Shown: positions 37,918 through 44,992 of the stretch, one piece after another
How positions within the stretch are numbered: the stretch's first letter is position 1
Layout: each line of letters begins with the position of its first letter
Source: Azospirillum tabaci
Lineage (GTDB): Bacteria > Pseudomonadota > Alphaproteobacteria > Azospirillales > Azospirillaceae
Length of the DNA: 64,000 nt
Assembly (NCBI RefSeq): GCF_014596085.1
Contig: NZ_JACCJY010000024.1
Location: 49,665 to 113,664, forward strand
Direction: 5' to 3'
Program-made: the position numbers and the translations under genes
Notes under the pieces: generated by a model
Databases searched by the model: none
Told to the model about the DNA's origin: nothing
What the model saw: only the letters and a program-made list of their open reading frames with translations

Positions 37918-38742
37918 ATGGCCATGGACATCGAAGACCGGGACCTCGGCGGCCCGACCCTCTCCGCCTCGAACGCGTCGGTTCACCCGGCGGGTCAACC
38001 CGCCACCAACGTGCGCCCGACCGAAGGGCTGGTGGCCATGCATCTCGGCAAGGCCTACAAGAAGCGCCCGGTCGTCCGCGACGTGACCGTGACGGTCCAG
38101 CGCGGCGAGGCGGTCGGCCTGCTCGGCCCCAACGGAGCGGGCAAGACGACCTGCTTCTACATGATCACCGGGCTGATCGCCGCCGACTCCGGCACCATCC
38201 TGCTGGACGGGCAGGACATCACGGCGCTGCCCATGTACCGCCGGGCGCGGCTGGGCATCGGCTACCTGCCGCAGGAGGCGTCGATCTTCCGCGGCATGTC
38301 GGTGGAGAACAACATCCGCTCCGTGCTGGAGGTGGTGGAGCCCAACCGCGACACGCGCGAGCAGATGCTGGACGAGCTGCTGGCGGAGTTCTCGATCACC
38401 CACCTGCGCCGCGCCCCGGCGCTGGCTCTGTCGGGCGGCGAGCGGCGGCGCGTGGAGATCGCCCGCGCGCTGGCCTCCCAGCCGCACTTCATCCTGCTCG
38501 ACGAGCCGCTGGCCGGCATCGACCCGATCGCGGTGAACGACATCCGCGAGCTGGTCAGCCACCTGCGCGACCGCGGCATCGGCGTGCTCATCACCGACCA
38601 CAACGTGCGTGAAACGCTCGACCTCGTCGATCGGGCATACATCTTGCACGATGGTGTGGTACTAATGGAGGGAGAGCCGGCCGAGATCGTGGCGCACGAG
38701 GACGTGCGCCGGGTCTACCTCGGCGACCGGTTCAGCCTCTAG
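37918..38742 (+). CDS. lptB: LPS export ATPase LptB
   Basis: A 274-residue cytoplasmic ATPase powering LPS extraction with LptFG. Walker A is GPNGAGKTT near residue 68, then LPQEASIFRGMSVENN (Q-loop and the LptB-specific FRGMSV), signature LSGGERRRVEIARAL, Walker B FILLDEPLAGIDPIAV and switch ITDHNVRET. An N-terminal extension of about 40 residues is longer than in E. coli. The start at 37918 has no strong ribosome site; an internal ATG six bases later is possible. lptF and lptG are not in the window. Confidence 0.95.
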   Translation: MAMDIEDRDLGGPTLSASNASVHPAGQPATNVRPTEGLVAMHLGKAYKKRPVVRDVTVTVQRGEAVGLLGPNGAGKTTCFYMITGLIAADSGTILLDGQDITALPMYRRARLGIGYLPQEASIFRGMSVENNIRSVLEVVEPNRDTREQMLDELLAEFSITHLRRAPALALSGGERRRVEIARALASQPHFILLDEPLAGIDPIAVNDIRELVSHLRDRGIGVLITDHNVRETLDLVDRAYILHDGVVLMEGEPAEIVAHEDVRRVYLGDRFSL

Positions 38743-38758
38743 TGCGGTTTCCCTGCCC

Positions 38759-40336
38759 ATGGCGCTCAGCCAACGCCTCGATCTTCGTCAGACCCAGTCC
38801 CTGGTGATGACTCCGCAGCTGCAGCAGGCCATCAAGCTGCTGCAGCTGTCGAACATCGAACTGTCGGACTTCGTGGATCGCGAGATCGAGCAGAACCCGT
38901 TGCTGGAGCGCGACGGCGGTCCTGGCGAGGGCGGCGGCGAGGCGGGGGGCGACGGGGTCGGTGACGGCGGGGGCGAGCCGGGAGCGGTGGACCTCGCCGC
39001 GCCGGAGGAGCGCCAGCCGCCGATGACCGACGGGCGCACCCGCGACACGGTGGAGATGACGGCGTCGGAAACCATGGGATCGGCGTCCGACGCGCCGCTC
39101 GACACCGACTTCGAGAATGTCTATTCCGACGACCGCTTTTCCGACGGCACCGACGGGTCCAGCGACGTCTACGGCTCCTGGCAGGAGCGCGGCGGGCGCG
39201 GCGGCTTCGAGGACGACGAATCCAACCTGGAAGCGACTCTGACCGGTCAGACGAGTCTGCGCGACCATCTGACCGAGCAGTTGAAGATCGACCTGCCGGA
39301 CCTCGGCGACCAGCTCATCGGTCTGGCGCTGATCGACATGCTGGACGAGGCCGGCTGGATCACCGGGCTGGAGGTCGAGAGCCTCGCGGGGCAGCTCGGC
39401 TGCGCGCCGGAGCGGGTGGAGCGGGTGCTGGCCGCCTGCCAGCGCTTCGACCCGCCGGGCATTTTCGCGCGCTCGCTGAAGGAATGTCTGGCGATCCAGC
39501 TGCGCGAGAAGAACCGCTTCGACCCGGCCATGGCCGCCCTGCTCGACCATCTGGAGCTGCTGGCGGCGCGCAACCTGCCGGCGCTGATGAAGGTCTGCGG
39601 CGTGGACGCCGAGGACGTCGCCGACATGGTGGCGGAGATCCGCAAGCTGAACCCCAAGCCGGCGCTCAGCTTCGACCACACGCCCGCGCAGCTCGTCACC
39701 CCCGACATCCTGATGCGCGCCAACCCCGGCGGCGGCTGGCTGATCGACCTGAACCCGGACACGTTGCCGCGGGTGCTGGTCAACCACCGCTACTTCGCGC
39801 GCATTTCCGGCACCGCCCGCAACAAGGCGGACAAGGAATACATCACCGAGCGCTTCCAGTCGGCCAACTGGCTGGTCAAGTCGCTGCACCAGCGCGCCAC
39901 CACGATTTTGAAGGTGGCCAGCGAGATCATCCGGCAGCAGGACGCCTTCTTCATCCACGGCGTCTCGCATTTGAAGCCTCTGATCCTGCGCGACATCGCC
40001 GAAGCGATCGGCATGCACGAGAGCACGGTCAGCCGCGTCACAACAAACAAGTTCATGGCGACGCCGCGCGGCGTGTTCGAGCTGAAGTATTTCTTCACCT
40101 CCGCCATCCAGGGGGCCGACGGGCAGGCGGCCCACTCGGCCGAGGCCGTGCGCTACCGCATCAAGGCGATGATCGACGCCGAGAAGCCGGACGACGTGCT
40201 GTCGGACGATAAAATCGTCGAAATCCTTCGTGGTGAAGGGATCGACATTGCGCGCCGGACGGTCGCGAAGTATCGTGAAGCGATGCGCATTCCGTCATCG
40301 GTGCAGCGACGCCGTGCCAAGATGTCACGCATGTAA
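38759..40336 (+). CDS. rpoN: RNA polymerase sigma-54 factor RpoN
   Basis: A 525-residue alternative sigma factor that directs transcription of nitrogen fixation, nitrogen assimilation and motility genes with enhancer-binding activators. Region I starts with ALSQRLDLRQTQSLVMTPQLQQ, the acidic region II spans residues of about 60-150, and the core-binding part follows. The HTH segment (MHESTVSRVTTNKFMATPRG) and the C-terminal RpoN box (ARRTVAKYRE) are intact. Seventeen bases after lptB, so likely in the same transcript, the usual order in proteobacteria. Confidence 0.97.
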   Translation: MALSQRLDLRQTQSLVMTPQLQQAIKLLQLSNIELSDFVDREIEQNPLLERDGGPGEGGGEAGGDGVGDGGGEPGAVDLAAPEERQPPMTDGRTRDTVEMTASETMGSASDAPLDTDFENVYSDDRFSDGTDGSSDVYGSWQERGGRGGFEDDESNLEATLTGQTSLRDHLTEQLKIDLPDLGDQLIGLALIDMLDEAGWITGLEVESLAGQLGCAPERVERVLAACQRFDPPGIFARSLKECLAIQLREKNRFDPAMAALLDHLELLAARNLPALMKVCGVDAEDVADMVAEIRKLNPKPALSFDHTPAQLVTPDILMRANPGGGWLIDLNPDTLPRVLVNHRYFARISGTARNKADKEYITERFQSANWLVKSLHQRATTILKVASEIIRQQDAFFIHGVSHLKPLILRDIAEAIGMHESTVSRVTTNKFMATPRGVFELKYFFTSAIQGADGQAAHSAEAVRYRIKAMIDAEKPDDVLSDDKIVEILRGEGIDIARRTVAKYREAMRIPSSVQRRRAKMSRM

Positions 40337-40362
40337 CCGGGCCGGGAGGGGGTCGTCCTTGA

Positions 40363-40391
40363 TTGACAGCCCATACTGCCGTCACTATGGT
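40363..40391 (+). promoter_or_regulatory. Strong sigma-70 promoter of hpf
   Basis: TTGACA (40363-40368) with a 17-base spacer and TATGGT (40386-40391), about 70 bases before the hpf start. The -35 is a perfect consensus. It gives hpf and ptsN their own transcript apart from rpoN. Confidence 0.75.
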
Positions 40392-40459
40392 CCCCGTCCG
40401 CACGTGGCGGCCTTCCGTCGTCCTATGTCTACCGCGGACCAGATTGGAAACATCCCAAA

Positions 40460-41056
40460 ATGCAACTGACCGTCAAAGGCAAGCAGCTTGACGTTGGCGA
40501 CGCTCTGCGCACCCACGTCGCGGACAGCCTGAACTCCATCGTCGGCAAGTATTTCAACAAGCCGATCGAGGCCAACGTCGTCCTGACGCGCGAAGCGCAT
40601 CTGTTCAAGGCCGACATTCAGGTTCATGTCGGTCGTGGGATCGTCCTTCAGAGCGCGTCCGACGCCACCGAGCCGTATCCCGCCTTCGACACCGCGTGCG
40701 AGAAGCTGGCCAAGCGCCTGCGCCGCTACAAGCGCCGCCTGCGCGACCACCACAGCGTCGAAACCCCCGCCCAGGAAGCCTTCCCGGCCCGCTACCAGAT
40801 CCTGGAAGCGGAGAAGGACGAGGCCCATGTGGAGAGCGACGAGGCCGCTGCCGAAGAGGCGCAGCCCATCGTGATCGCCGAGATGGAAACCAACATCGCG
40901 ACCCTGGCGGTCAGCGAGGCGGTGATGCGCATGGAACTCGCCGACGCCCCGGCCCTCATGTTCCGCAACGGCGCCCATGGCCGCCTGAACCTGGTCTACC
41001 GCCGCGCCGATGGCAACATCGGTTGGGTGGACCCGGCGGAGAAGGCCGGCGCCTGA
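40460..41056 (+). CDS. hpf: Long-form ribosome hibernation promoting factor
   Basis: A 198-residue protein of the HPF/RaiA family, long form. The N-terminal domain (QLTVKGKQLDVGDALRTHV, FKADIQVHVGRG, CEKLAKRLRRYKRRLRDHH) binds the ribosomal decoding region. The C-terminal domain (residues about 145-195, EAVMRMELADAPALMFRN and NLVYRRADGNIGWVDP) mediates dimerisation to 100S ribosomes in resting cells. It lies between rpoN and ptsN as in many proteobacteria and has its own promoter. The start is at ATG 40460. Confidence 0.93.
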   Translation: MQLTVKGKQLDVGDALRTHVADSLNSIVGKYFNKPIEANVVLTREAHLFKADIQVHVGRGIVLQSASDATEPYPAFDTACEKLAKRLRRYKRRLRDHHSVETPAQEAFPARYQILEAEKDEAHVESDEAAAEEAQPIVIAEMETNIATLAVSEAVMRMELADAPALMFRNGAHGRLNLVYRRADGNIGWVDPAEKAGA

Positions 41057-41090
41057 GTCCGGTCTCTGTTCCAACCACACCCATAGCGTC

Positions 41091-41549
41091 ATGCTCGATC
41101 TCATCACGCCGCACGCCATTCTCCCGAACCTCAAGGCCGGCAGCAAAAAGCAGGCCCTGCAGGACTTGGCGCGCAAGGCGTCCGAGCTGACCGGCCAGCA
41201 CGAACGGGCGATCTTCGACGTCCTTCTGGAGCGCGAGCGGTTGGGCACCACCGGCGTGGGGCATGGCATCGCCATCCCGCACGGCAAGCTGCCCAACCTT
41301 GACCGCGTCCACGGCGTCTTCGCCCGGCTGGAGCGGCCCATCGACTTCGATGCGATCGATGAGCAACCGGTCGATCTGATTTTCCTGCTGTTGGCTCCGG
41401 ATCATGCCGGTGCCGACCATCTGAAGGCGCTGGCCCGTGTGTCGCGCCTGCTGCGCGACCAGTCCATGTGCGAGAAGCTGCGCGGTTCGGACTCGGCGGA
41501 CGCGATCTACGCGCTGCTGACCCAGCACGAAGCCAGCCACGCGGCGTAA
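41091..41549 (+). CDS. ptsN: Nitrogen-regulatory PTS protein EIIA-Ntr (PtsN)
   Basis: A 152-residue EIIA-type phosphoprotein, last in the PtsP-NPr-PtsN phosphorelay that adjusts potassium and nitrogen metabolism. The phosphoacceptor is His64 in GVGHGIAIPHGK; LTGQHERAIFDVLLERERLGTTG and VDLIFLLLAPDHAGADHLKAL are family-typical. It lies 34 bases after hpf. The cognate EI (ptsP) is about 3.4 kb away in the same window. A strong terminator follows 22 bases after the stop. Confidence 0.94.
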   Translation: MLDLITPHAILPNLKAGSKKQALQDLARKASELTGQHERAIFDVLLERERLGTTGVGHGIAIPHGKLPNLDRVHGVFARLERPIDFDAIDEQPVDLIFLLLAPDHAGADHLKALARVSRLLRDQSMCEKLRGSDSADAIYALLTQHEASHAA

Positions 41550-41570
41550 GACGCGCGTTCTGCGAACACG

Positions 41571-41605
41571 AAAAAACGGGAGGGCCGGCGGCTCTCCCGT
41601 TTTTT
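41571..41605. terminator. Bidirectional terminator between ptsN and ubiG
   Basis: ACGGGAG (41576-41582) pairs with CTCCCGT (41594-41600), extended by AAAAA on the left and TTTTT on the right, so it can end transcription from both strands. It is followed by a second T-run (TTTT) on plus. Confidence 0.9.
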
Positions 41606-41644
41606 GTTTTGCGGCACCCGCTACCGTCGCTTTCGCACGCGGAA

Positions 41645-41678
41645 GCGGCGAGCGTACGTTTGTACGTACGCTCGCCGC
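41645..41678. repeat. Perfect 14-bp inverted repeat beside the ubiG stop
   Basis: GCGGCGAGCGTACG (41645-41658) and CGTACGCTCGCCGC (41665-41678), with a six-base loop TTTGTA. It lies 12 bases after the ubiG stop on its strand. There is no U-run, so it is either a strong transcript-end hairpin or a protein site; it contains nested CGTACG palindromes. Confidence 0.65.
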
Positions 41679-41690
41679 CGCGCCGTACGT

Positions 41691-42452
41691 TCAGGCCCGC
41701 TCGGCCCAACCCATGTAGTTCACGTCGAGATCGCGCGGGTTCAGCCGGAACTCGTCGGACAGCGGGTTGTAGGTGATGCCGGTCAGGTCGCGGATCGCCA
41801 TCCCCTCCGCGCGCACGGCGGCGGCCAGTTCGCCGGGGCGCAGGAACTGGCGCCAGTTGTGGGTGCCTCGGGGCAGCCAGCGCAGGATGTACTCCGCCCC
41901 GACGATGGCCAGCGCGAAGGATTTCGGCGTGCGGTTCAGCGTCGCCAGAAACAGCGCGCCGCCCGGTGCCGTCAGCGCCGCGCAGGACTTCACGAACAGC
42001 GGCACGTCGGCGACATGCTCGATCACCTCCATCGCCAGCACGGCGTCGAAGCGCTCGCCGCTGGCGGCCAGGGCCTCGGCGGTGGTGGCGCGGTAGTCGA
42101 CGGGGGTGCCGGTCTCCGCGGCGTGGGCGGCGGCGGTGCGGACGTTTCGCTCCGCCGCGTCCACGCCCACCACGGTGGCGCCCATGCGGGCGACGGGCTC
42201 CGACAGCAGCCCGCCGCCGCAGCCGATGTCGACAATGCGCAGCCCCTTCAGCGGCTCCGGCGCCAGCGGATCGCGGCCCAGGCGGCGGCACAGCGTGTCG
42301 CGGATGTAGGCCAGCCGCAGCGGATTCAGCCGGTGCAGGGGCCGGAACTTGCCGGTGGGGTCCCACCATTCCGCGGCGATGGCCGAAAAGCGGGCGATGT
42401 CCTGGGGGTCGACAGTGCCTGCGGTGCCTGCGGTTCCGGCGGTCGCGGTCAT
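41691..42452 (-). CDS. ubiG: Ubiquinone 3-O-methyltransferase UbiG
   Basis: A 253-residue SAM-dependent methyltransferase that acts on both O-methylation steps of ubiquinone synthesis. SAM motif I VDIGCGGGLLSEPVARMG is near residues 76-93, followed by VVGVDAAERN and the UbiG-typical EWWDPTGKFRPLHRLNPLRLAYI near the N terminus. C-terminal TYNPLSDEFRLNPRDLDVNYM also fits. The N terminus carries a Thr/Ala/Gly stretch encoded by a 9-base tandem repeat (TATAGTAGTAGT). No clear ribosome site precedes the ATG at 42452. Divergent from lysC. Confidence 0.94.
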   Translation of the reverse strand: MTATAGTAGTAGTVDPQDIARFSAIAAEWWDPTGKFRPLHRLNPLRLAYIRDTLCRRLGRDPLAPEPLKGLRIVDIGCGGGLLSEPVARMGATVVGVDAAERNVRTAAAHAAETGTPVDYRATTAEALAASGERFDAVLAMEVIEHVADVPLFVKSCAALTAPGGALFLATLNRTPKSFALAIVGAEYILRWLPRGTHNWRQFLRPGELAAAVRAEGMAIRDLTGITYNPLSDEFRLNPRDLDVNYMGWAERA

Positions 42453-42608
42453 GAAAGAAATCCCGTATGCTTGGATTGCGAGAACAATTGCGGGGCGAAC
42501 TTGCCTCGCTGTGAGCGACAGAGTATGGATACGCCGCCCCGCGCCGGCAACGGTAGAGCGGGGGCGCGGACTGCCGGCTTTCTCGCCGGCCCAGACATGG
42601 TGTGAGGT

Positions 42609-43844
42609 ATGGCGCGGATCGTCCTCAAGTTCGGCGGCACGTCGGTCGGCGACATCGACCGCATCAAGAACGTGGCCCGAAAGGTCGAGCAGGAAGTCAA
42701 GGCGGGGCATCAGGTCGCCGTCGTCGTGTCGGCGATGTCCGGCGTGACCAACCAGCTCGTGAAATACTGCAACGACATCGACAAGCTGCACGACGCGCGC
42801 GAGTACGACGCCATCGTCGCTTCGGGCGAGCAGGTGACCTCCGGTCTCCTCGCCATCGCGCTGCAGTCGCTCGGCATCCAGGCGCGGTCCTGGCTCGGCT
42901 GGCAGATTCCGATCTACAGCGACGAGACGCACGGCAAGGCGCGCATCGTGTCCATCGACACGGCGGAGCTGGACAAGCGGATGAACACCGGCGAGGTCGC
43001 CGTGGTCGCCGGTTTCCAGGGCGTGACCGAAGGCGGCCGCATCACCACGCTGGGCCGCGGCGGCTCCGACACCTCGGCAGTCGCCCTGGCGGCGGCGCTG
43101 AAGGCGGACCGCTGCGACATCTACACCGACGTGGACGGCGTCTACACCACCGACCCGCGCATCGTCACCAAGGCGCGCAAGCTCTCCAAGATCACCTACG
43201 AGGAGATGCTGGAGCTGGCGTCGCAGGGGGCGAAGGTCCTGCAGACCCGCTCGGTCGAGATGGCAATGAACCACCGCGTGCGCGTGCAGGTTCTGTCGAG
43301 CTTCGAGGAGGCCGCCGGCAGCGCGCTTCCCGGTACCCTTGTTGTTGACGAGGACGAGATCGTGGAAAAGGAAGTTGTGAGCGGCATCGCCTACAGCCGC
43401 GACGAGGCGAAGATCACCCTCATCGGCGTCGCCGACCGTCCGGGCGTGGCGGCCAGCATCTTCGGTCCGCTGACCGACGCCGCCGTCAATGTCGACATGA
43501 TCGTCCAGAACGTGTCGGAAGACGGCAAGTCCACCGACATGACCTTCACGGTCGGCAAGGCCGACATCGCCCGCGCCGTGAAGGTGCTGGAGGACGCCAA
43601 GGCCGAGCTGAACTACCAGCGCATCGTCTCCGACGCCAACGTGGTGAAGGTGTCGGTGATCGGCGTCGGCATGCGCAGCCACGCCGGCGTCGCGCAGCGC
43701 ATGTTCAAGGCGCTGGCCGACAAGGGCATCAACATCCAGGTCATCTCCACCTCCGAGATCAAGATCTCCGTCCTGATCGCCGAGGAGTATGCGGAGCTGG
43801 CGCTGCGCGCGCTGCACACCGCCTACGGGCTGGACGCGGCCTGA
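42609..43844 (+). CDS. lysC: Aspartate kinase LysC
   Basis: A 411-residue kinase making aspartyl phosphate for Lys, Thr, Met and diaminopimelate. The catalytic part shows KFGGTSVGDIDRIKNVARK at the start, ASGEQVTSGLLAIAL, and LGRGGSDTSAVALAAAL. Two ACT domains (from about residue 265: KITLIGVADRPGVAA and KVSVIGVGMRSHAGVA) give allosteric control by Lys and/or Thr. The in-frame GTG/ATG inside the regulatory part could produce the beta subunit known in some species; this is not provable here. GTGAGGT precedes the ATG. Confidence 0.96.
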   Translation: MARIVLKFGGTSVGDIDRIKNVARKVEQEVKAGHQVAVVVSAMSGVTNQLVKYCNDIDKLHDAREYDAIVASGEQVTSGLLAIALQSLGIQARSWLGWQIPIYSDETHGKARIVSIDTAELDKRMNTGEVAVVAGFQGVTEGGRITTLGRGGSDTSAVALAAALKADRCDIYTDVDGVYTTDPRIVTKARKLSKITYEEMLELASQGAKVLQTRSVEMAMNHRVRVQVLSSFEEAAGSALPGTLVVDEDEIVEKEVVSGIAYSRDEAKITLIGVADRPGVAASIFGPLTDAAVNVDMIVQNVSEDGKSTDMTFTVGKADIARAVKVLEDAKAELNYQRIVSDANVVKVSVIGVGMRSHAGVAQRMFKALADKGINIQVISTSEIKISVLIAEEYAELALRALHTAYGLDAA

Positions 43845-43869
43845 GCCGGGTGAAGGGGGAGGGGCGGCG

Positions 43870-44991
43870 ATGACCGACGCCAGGTCCGACGCGGTCGCAG
43901 GCGCCCGACTCGACCGGCTGTGGGAGCGTGGCTGCGCCTTCCTCGGCACGCGCACCGCCATCATGGGCGGTGCGATGAGCTGGGTGTCGGAGCGCCACCT
44001 CGTCTCCGCCATCTCCAACGCCGGGGGCTTCGGCGTGCTGGCCTGCGGCTCGATGCCGCCGGACCTGCTGGCGGCGGAGATCGCCGCCACGCGGGCGCTG
44101 ACCGCGAAGCCCTTCGGCGTCAACCTCATCAACATGCACCCGGACCTCGACCGTCTGATCGACGTCTGCCGGGAGCTGGCGGTGAGCCACGTGGTGATCG
44201 CCGGTGGCTTCCCCAGCGGCGCCACCATCAAGCGCATCAAGGACGGCGGCGCGCGCGCCATGACCTTCGCCCCGACGCTGGTCAGCGGCAAGCGGATGGT
44301 CAAGCTCGGCATCGACGCCCTGGTGATCGAGGGCACGGAGGCCGGCGGCCACATCGGCCCCGTCTCCACCACCGTCCTGGCGCAGGAGATCCTGCCCGAC
44401 CTGCGCGAGGTCCCGGTCTTCGTCGCCGGCGGCATCGGTCGCGGCGAGGCCATCCTGTCCTATCTGGAGCAGGGGGCGGCGGGCGTGCAGATCGGCACCC
44501 GCTTCGTTTGCGCCACCGAATCCATCGCGCATCCGCGCTTCAAGCAGGTCTTCATCAAGGCATCGGCGCGCGACGCCCAGGCGTCGGTGCAGATCGACCC
44601 GCGTTTCCCGGTGATCCCGGTGCGGGCGCTCGCCAACGCCGGGTCGAAGCGCTTCATGGAGCTTCAGCGCGAGGTCATCGCCCGCGTCGACCGCGGCGAG
44701 ACGACGCGCGACGCGGGCATCCTGGAGATCGAGCATTTCTGGGCCGGCGCGCTGCGCCGCGCGGTGATCGACGGCGACGTGGAGAGCGGCTCGCTGATGG
44801 CCGGGCAGAGCGTCGGGCTGGTCACGCGCGAGCAGCCGGTGGCCGAGATCATCGGCGATCTGATCGCCCAAGCCGAATCGGCGCTGGATGCCCGCTGCCC
44901 GCCATCGGCCGACCGGTCGCCCGAGGCGGGCGAGCGGCCGGCCACCGATCCGAAGGCCGTTGGTCGATCGGCGATCCTGGGGGCGGCGTGA
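43870..44991 (+). CDS. FMN-dependent NAD(P)H oxidoreductase (nitronate monooxygenase/FabK-like)
   Basis: A 373-residue TIM-barrel flavoprotein. Diagnostic segments are AIMGGAMSWVSERHLVSAISNAGGFG at the N-terminal side, GVNLINMHPD, the FMN loop VIEGTEAGGHIGP and FVAGGIGRGEAILSYLEQGAAGVQIG. The family includes nitronate monooxygenase and enoyl-ACP reductase FabK; the sequence alone does not separate them. It is 25 bases after lysC and only one base separates its stop codon from the ptsP start, so all three are probably co-transcribed. The C-terminal 40 residues are Pro/Arg-rich and not family-like. Confidence 0.85.
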   Translation: MTDARSDAVAGARLDRLWERGCAFLGTRTAIMGGAMSWVSERHLVSAISNAGGFGVLACGSMPPDLLAAEIAATRALTAKPFGVNLINMHPDLDRLIDVCRELAVSHVVIAGGFPSGATIKRIKDGGARAMTFAPTLVSGKRMVKLGIDALVIEGTEAGGHIGPVSTTVLAQEILPDLREVPVFVAGGIGRGEAILSYLEQGAAGVQIGTRFVCATESIAHPRFKQVFIKASARDAQASVQIDPRFPVIPVRALANAGSKRFMELQREVIARVDRGETTRDAGILEIEHFWAGALRRAVIDGDVESGSLMAGQSVGLVTREQPVAEIIGDLIAQAESALDARCPPSADRSPEAGERPATDPKAVGRSAILGAA

Positions 44992-44992
44992 G

